Shown in pieces: positions 28,377-33,511 of a stretch of DNA of 33,511 nt. The position numbers and the translations under genes are program-made. The DNA comes from an uncultured Bacteroidales bacterium (GTDB taxonomy: Bacteria; Bacteroidota; Bacteroidia; Bacteroidales; TTA-H9), in the NCBI GenBank assembly GCA_937981455.1, contig CALJNV010000010.1:1-33511 (forward strand), in the 5' to 3' direction. The notes under the pieces are model-generated. The model was not told where the DNA came from and did not search any database. It was given only the letters and a program-made list of their open reading frames with translations. The stretch's first letter is position 1. Each line of letters opens with the position of its first letter.

Positions 28377-29660
28377 TCAATTGTATCTTCTTTTAATGAA
28401 CCATCTTTCAGTAATCGAAATTCCAAAATAGAATCTGAAATAGTTTTCCTGAATAAGGTTATTTTTCTTAGTACCTCTACTACCAATTTCTGCGCCAAAG
28501 TTTAATGTAGCGGCTTGTCTTCTAATAGGTAGTCCTAAACCAAATGATGTATAGAGATCTTTTACCTGAATCTGTTTGAGGTTTAAGTATGTGAGAGAGT
28601 AATTAAAACCCGCTCTATATCGAATTTTCTGCCAATAACTTGAAATGGAACGGTTGTCGGGAATAAATTCTATTCCCCCATTTATTCTGTAATTATTGCT
28701 GAGCGAATCTGCCTTATCGTCAATACGATATTTGTTCCAAAATCCATAACTACCTTCGAATGCAATAGTGATTTTTTCGGGTTTTTCATACAAAACGCCA
28801 GCGTTGAATAACACAGGTAGTTTAATTGTACCTGGTATGTCCTTTAGGTAAGCGATGGTATCTCTAAAAAATTCATATCCAGTGTTGATACCGCCAAATA
28901 GGGTCTCTGAAAGTTGCTCTTTCTTAGTCTTTAATGTATTACCGTAGCCACTTGATATTCCCAGGGTGAAATGGCTGCCTCCTAAAAAGGTTTTATGATA
29001 CTGAATTCCGGCAGTAAGACTAAAATCGGAGATGTTAACAATATCTCTAACGCGCGTATTAAGTACAGCCGTAGAATCCGGAAAATGAATCAGGCGGCTC
29101 CTGTTGATGTTGCCTGCAAGGTATATTACATTAAATCCTATAGAGATATTTCTATGAAGTTGAATACCACTCCCTAAATAATATTGGTTTAATCCTCCAT
29201 CCCCTTCATAGTAATAATTTATTCGGCCCAATGTTGCATCGTTCTGTTCGTCTAAGATTTTGTATCCAATAGTGCTGAATGGCATCATGCCAAAACTCAT
29301 CTTAATTTTTTTTGAGATGGGAAAACCAAAATACATAAAATCAAGACCTGCACTGGATGCGTTTTCTGAAATAGTTAAAGTTTTGAGGGAATTAAAAGTG
29401 CTTCTCATTCCTGCCTCAAAGACAAAGCTTAGGCTGTCGATTGATGTGTAGGATGCAGGATTTTGCGGATTAACATTATAAAATCCGCGCTGGGCCACAC
29501 CTGTTCCACCCATCGAGCGATTTCTGGTATTACTTATATTATTTAAGTCCCCTAAGCCATAATGAGAATAGGGAGAGGTTAAGCTTGATTGTGTAAAAGC
29601 CGTTCCTGAAGAAATAATTAGAATAATTGAAACCAGAGTCTTTTTAAATAATTTTAACAT
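28377..29660 (-). CDS. Outer-membrane beta-barrel protein (FadL/OmpP1-like Bacteroidetes family)
   Basis: ORF track gives 28377..29711; MLKLFKKTLVSIILIISSGTAFTQ at 29660 gives a proper signal peptide. NRSMGGTGVAQRGFYNVNPQNPASYTSIDSLSFVFEAG is typical of this barrel class. Confidence 0.75.
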   Translation of the reverse strand: MLKLFKKTLVSIILIISSGTAFTQSSLTSPYSHYGLGDLNNISNTRNRSMGGTGVAQRGFYNVNPQNPASYTSIDSLSFVFEAGMRSTFNSLKTLTISENASSAGLDFMYFGFPISKKIKMSFGMMPFSTIGYKILDEQNDATLGRINYYYEGDGGLNQYYLGSGIQLHRNISIGFNVIYLAGNINRSRLIHFPDSTAVLNTRVRDIVNISDFSLTAGIQYHKTFLGGSHFTLGISSGYGNTLKTKKEQLSETLFGGINTGYEFFRDTIAYLKDIPGTIKLPVLFNAGVLYEKPEKITIAFEGSYGFWNKYRIDDKADSLSNNYRINGGIEFIPDNRSISSYWQKIRYRAGFNYSLTYLNLKQIQVKDLYTSFGLGLPIRRQAATLNFGAEIGSRGTKKNNLIQENYFRFYFGISITERWFIKRRYN

Positions 29661-30396
29661 TAAATTGTAAGATTTGATTAAGACCTTCCATAATAAGGCT
29701 TGGGACTGCAAAGATGCTATTTTTTAGGTTAGTAGCAAAATGATGCGCATCTCCCCCGCTCAAGTAAACGTGCAGCCTAGGTTCAAATTGCTTAATTTCG
29801 TCAATGAATCCATCAATTTCGTGTGTTGCTCCCTTAATAACCCCCGCAAGAATTGATTGGTTCGTGTTTTTGCCCGGAAAATCAAAGCTACTTAACGGTT
29901 CAACCAATGGCAGATTTGCACTAAATTCGTGCAAGGACTTTAATCTTTGCCAAATACCCGGAGAGATTGCTCCACCTACGTAATTACCGTTGGCATCGGT
30001 ATAATCATATATAATGCATGTACCACATGTTATTGCCAAAGAAGGATTGCCTCGAGATTTTTTCCATGATGCACATGCTGCTGCAATACGGTCTGTTCCA
30101 AGGGTTGTTGGTGTCTCGTATTTAATATGAATAGGAAGAGGGGTTTGGTGATTTAATTCTATAAAAAAATTTATTCTTTGACGTATTTTGCTAATTAGTT
30201 CTTTTTCTGCTCTTGATACATTCGATACAATGGCTCCATCAATTTTGAGAGCTATTATGGATTCTACAAATCTAACCACTTCTTCACTTTGCTCGGTGGC
30301 GAATAACTGAAATTGCTCAAGTTTATCATCCTTGAATAAGCCTATTTTGGTGTTGGTATTCCCAATGTCAATGCATAAAGATGTGAACTTCGTCAT
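29644..30396 (-). CDS. coaX: Type III pantothenate kinase
   Basis: 250 aa; CIDIGNTNTKIGLF, LGTDRIAAACAS, LAITCGTCIIYDY, GGAISPGIWQRLKSLHEFSANLP, LSGGDA motifs. Confidence 0.94.
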   Translation of the reverse strand: MTKFTSLCIDIGNTNTKIGLFKDDKLEQFQLFATEQSEEVVRFVESIIALKIDGAIVSNVSRAEKELISKIRQRINFFIELNHQTPLPIHIKYETPTTLGTDRIAAACASWKKSRGNPSLAITCGTCIIYDYTDANGNYVGGAISPGIWQRLKSLHEFSANLPLVEPLSSFDFPGKNTNQSILAGVIKGATHEIDGFIDEIKQFEPRLHVYLSGGDAHHFATNLKNSIFAVPSLIMEGLNQILQFNVKII

Positions 30397-30457
30397 AGTG
30401 CAAAGTTATCTGAATCTCATAAATTATAAGGAGGATTTGTGTTTTTAAAAATTATTG

Positions 30458-30465
30458 TATCTTTG
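30458..30465 (+). promoter_or_regulatory. Candidate -7 element (TATCTTTG) for tRNA-Phe
   Basis: Exact TAnnTTTG match 16 nt upstream of the tRNA; TTTG at 30436-30439 is a possible -33 element with an 18-nt spacer. Confidence 0.55.
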
Positions 30466-30481
30466 CATCAGAAAAAACGAT

Positions 30482-30554
<73 letters not shown>

Positions 30555-30561
30555 CAGCTAA

Positions 30562-30590
30562 GAGGCCTTTCATGGGCCTCATTTTATTTT
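30562..30590 (+). terminator. Terminator after tRNA-Phe
   Basis: GAGGCC-tttcatg-GGCCTC hairpin followed by ATTTTATTTT; overlaps the 3' end of the convergent cheB. Confidence 0.7.
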
Positions 30591-31162
30591 GTAAGCTGGC
30601 ATATTAATGGTGGTATTTCTTCGATAGAAACCACATAATCAACTTGAGTGCTTTTCATTGTTGCCTCTGGCATGACTGGCACCTGTGCAGTTTTTGGATC
30701 TTGTACAATAACAATTCCTCCCATTTTTTTTATGAGTGCTGCGCCGGCGGCCCCATCATGGTTGGCTCCAGTGAGAACAACGGCAATAACTTTTCCTTTA
30801 AATGCATAGGCTGCCGATTCGAATAGCACGTCGATAGATGGACGCGAATAATTCACTTTTTCATCCAATGTCAAAGTAAGCGTATGGTCTTCTTCTATCA
30901 GTAAATGATAGTTAGGTGGCGCTATATACGCTGTTCCAGGTTCAATTTTTTCTTTTTCATCTGCTTCCTTCACTTTAATTTTTGACAATGAATCCAGATG
31001 CTTTGTTAAATAGTTTTCGCTGGTCGGTGCAATGTGCTGGACAATGAATATTGGAACTTTTAATGATGTGGGTAGGGCAGGCAATAAGCGCGATAATGCC
31101 TCAAGTCCGCCGGCTGAGGTTCCTATCACAACTGCTTCTAATTTTTGAGGAAGTTTATTCAC
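30584..31162 (-). CDS. cheB: CheB-type methylesterase domain protein without receiver domain
   Basis: 192 aa; GTSAGGLEAL (S), VQHIAPTSENYL (H), LTGANHDGAAG (D), RPSIDVLFESAA motifs; no N-terminal REC domain. Confidence 0.92.
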   Translation of the reverse strand: MNKLPQKLEAVVIGTSAGGLEALSRLLPALPTSLKVPIFIVQHIAPTSENYLTKHLDSLSKIKVKEADEKEKIEPGTAYIAPPNYHLLIEEDHTLTLTLDEKVNYSRPSIDVLFESAAYAFKGKVIAVVLTGANHDGAAGAALIKKMGGIVIVQDPKTAQVPVMPEATMKSTQVDYVVSIEEIPPLICQLTK

Positions 31163-31185
31163 TTATTGATTCACTACTCTTAGTT

Positions 31186-32055
31186 TTACCTTAAAGGAAG
31201 ATTTTCTTCGTAATGGTAACCCTTTTTGTAAATTTTTTGTGTAGAATTTATGATGTGGAAATATTTAGCATAGGAGGAGATTGTCAAGTTTTCTTTTGTG
31301 CCGAGGGCTAGAATGCCCCCTGGTGTTAAGCTCTCTAAGAAAAGCCGTATTACTCTTTCTTGTAGTTCACGGATGAAATAAATCAGTACATTACGGCAAA
31401 AAATCATGTTGACCTCTGCAAAAACGCTGTCAGTTACCAGGTTATGCTCGGCAAACACAATATTCTTTCGCAAGGCTTTGTCTAAAATTACCATATTGTA
31501 ATCTGAATTGTAGTAGTTTGAGAAGGATTCTTTGCCGCCTGCTTTCTGGTAATTGAGCGTATATTCTTTAATTTTATCAATACTATAAATGCCTTCTTTT
31601 GCAATTTTCAATACTTTGGGATTGAAGTCAGTAGCATAGATTTGAGCTTTTTCCAATAGGCCTTCTTCCTTTAAAAGTATGGCCATGCTATATACTTCCT
31701 CTCCTGTAGAGCACCCTGCATGCCAAATCTTGAAAAAGGGATACGTTCTTAAAATTGGGATTACTTCTTCTCGAATGGCCTTATAAAATTCAGGGTCACG
31801 AAACATTTCTGTTACGTTTATTGATAAATCCGAGAGAATGGTTTGTAAAAACCCTAAATCATTCAAAACCCTATGGATCATTTCCGATATATGAGGCATT
31901 CTCTCCAGGCGCATGCGGTGGAGTAGCCTTCGACGTACATGAGCTGGGCTGTAATGGCGAAAATCGTAACCATATTTTTGAAATAAGGCTTCAAGAAACA
32001 GTTTTATTTCCAGGTTTAAACTCTCACTCTCCTCTTCTTGATATGGCGTCTTCAT
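31186..32055 (-). CDS. cheR: CheR-type protein-glutamate O-methyltransferase
   Basis: 289 aa; LSINVTEMFRDPEFY, IWHAGCSTGEEVYSMAILL, ATDFNPKVLKIAKEGIY, IFCRNVLIYF motifs. Confidence 0.93.
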   Translation of the reverse strand: MKTPYQEEESESLNLEIKLFLEALFQKYGYDFRHYSPAHVRRRLLHRMRLERMPHISEMIHRVLNDLGFLQTILSDLSINVTEMFRDPEFYKAIREEVIPILRTYPFFKIWHAGCSTGEEVYSMAILLKEEGLLEKAQIYATDFNPKVLKIAKEGIYSIDKIKEYTLNYQKAGGKESFSNYYNSDYNMVILDKALRKNIVFAEHNLVTDSVFAEVNMIFCRNVLIYFIRELQERVIRLFLESLTPGGILALGTKENLTISSYAKYFHIINSTQKIYKKGYHYEENLPLR

Positions 32056-32100
32056 ATGAAATTGAATGTGTCTTGCTTCAACAAATTTATATAAAAAATT

Positions 32101-32127
32101 AAGGCGGATGTTAAATCCGCCTTTTTT
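32101..32127 (-). terminator. Terminator downstream of atpDC
   Basis: AAGGCGGAT-gttaa-ATCCGCCTT 9-bp stem with A/T tracts on both sides; 27 nt beyond the atpC stop. Confidence 0.78.
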
Positions 32128-32153
32128 AAATCATTCATAAGCTAGTATTTCGT

Positions 32154-32393
32154 TTACTTAATGATAACGGTTATTCTATTAGCATTAATTTCAACTAAAC
32201 CGGATGAAATTTCAACTGTGTGTTGAGAATTATCCTCTAATACGATTTTCAGGATGCCTTGTTTCAGCAGAGCTACCATTGGGGCATGGTTCTCTAAAAC
32301 CCCGAAACTACCATCCTTGCCCGGGAATACTATGCTTTTGACGTTTTGGTATGTCGCTTCAGTTTTTTCTGCCGAAATGATCTCGAGATACAT
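32154..32393 (-). CDS. atpC: F1F0 ATP synthase epsilon subunit, short form
   Basis: 79 aa; VFPGKDGSFGVLENHAPMVALLKQGIL motif of the N-terminal beta-sandwich; directly downstream of atpD. Confidence 0.93.
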   Translation of the reverse strand: MYLEIISAEKTEATYQNVKSIVFPGKDGSFGVLENHAPMVALLKQGILKIVLEDNSQHTVEISSGLVEINANRITVIIK

Positions 32394-32406
32394 AGTAATT
32401 TTTTTT

Positions 32407-33511
<1,105 letters not shown>

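Noticed and set aside
31755-32102. 115-aa + strand ORF antisense to cheR
   Set aside because: Antisense to a strongly supported CheR frame; no domain features.

Overview
This is a Bacteroidetes-type chromosomal window of mostly ordinary genes, largely on the minus strand. It contains: the N-terminus of an S9 peptidase (cut by the left edge); an LRR protein; a large secreted subtilase with a C-terminal T9SS-type domain; rpiB followed by an orphan lutB-like gene; nadA; tRNA-Thr(CGT); an apparent mltD-like/DUF4837/S9 peptidase operon; a stand-alone PAS protein; two plus-strand T9SS-type secreted proteins; dnaG; a coaX/OMP/TPR/lptC/CorC-like/ppiD-like envelope cluster; tRNA-Phe(GAA); a cheR-cheB pair; and atpC plus partial atpD (cut by the right edge). 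The best candidate for a second look is 14947..16992. It resembles the peptidylarginine deiminase PPAD, which is best known from Porphyromonas. All the PPAD catalytic and substrate-recognition residues I can recall occur in order at a constant +9 offset. It also carries an extra beta-sandwich-like segment before its T9SS-type C-terminus. I found no CRISPR array, prophage, transposon or recognisable defence system. No database searches or calculations were run; family calls come from motifs and remembered family features.
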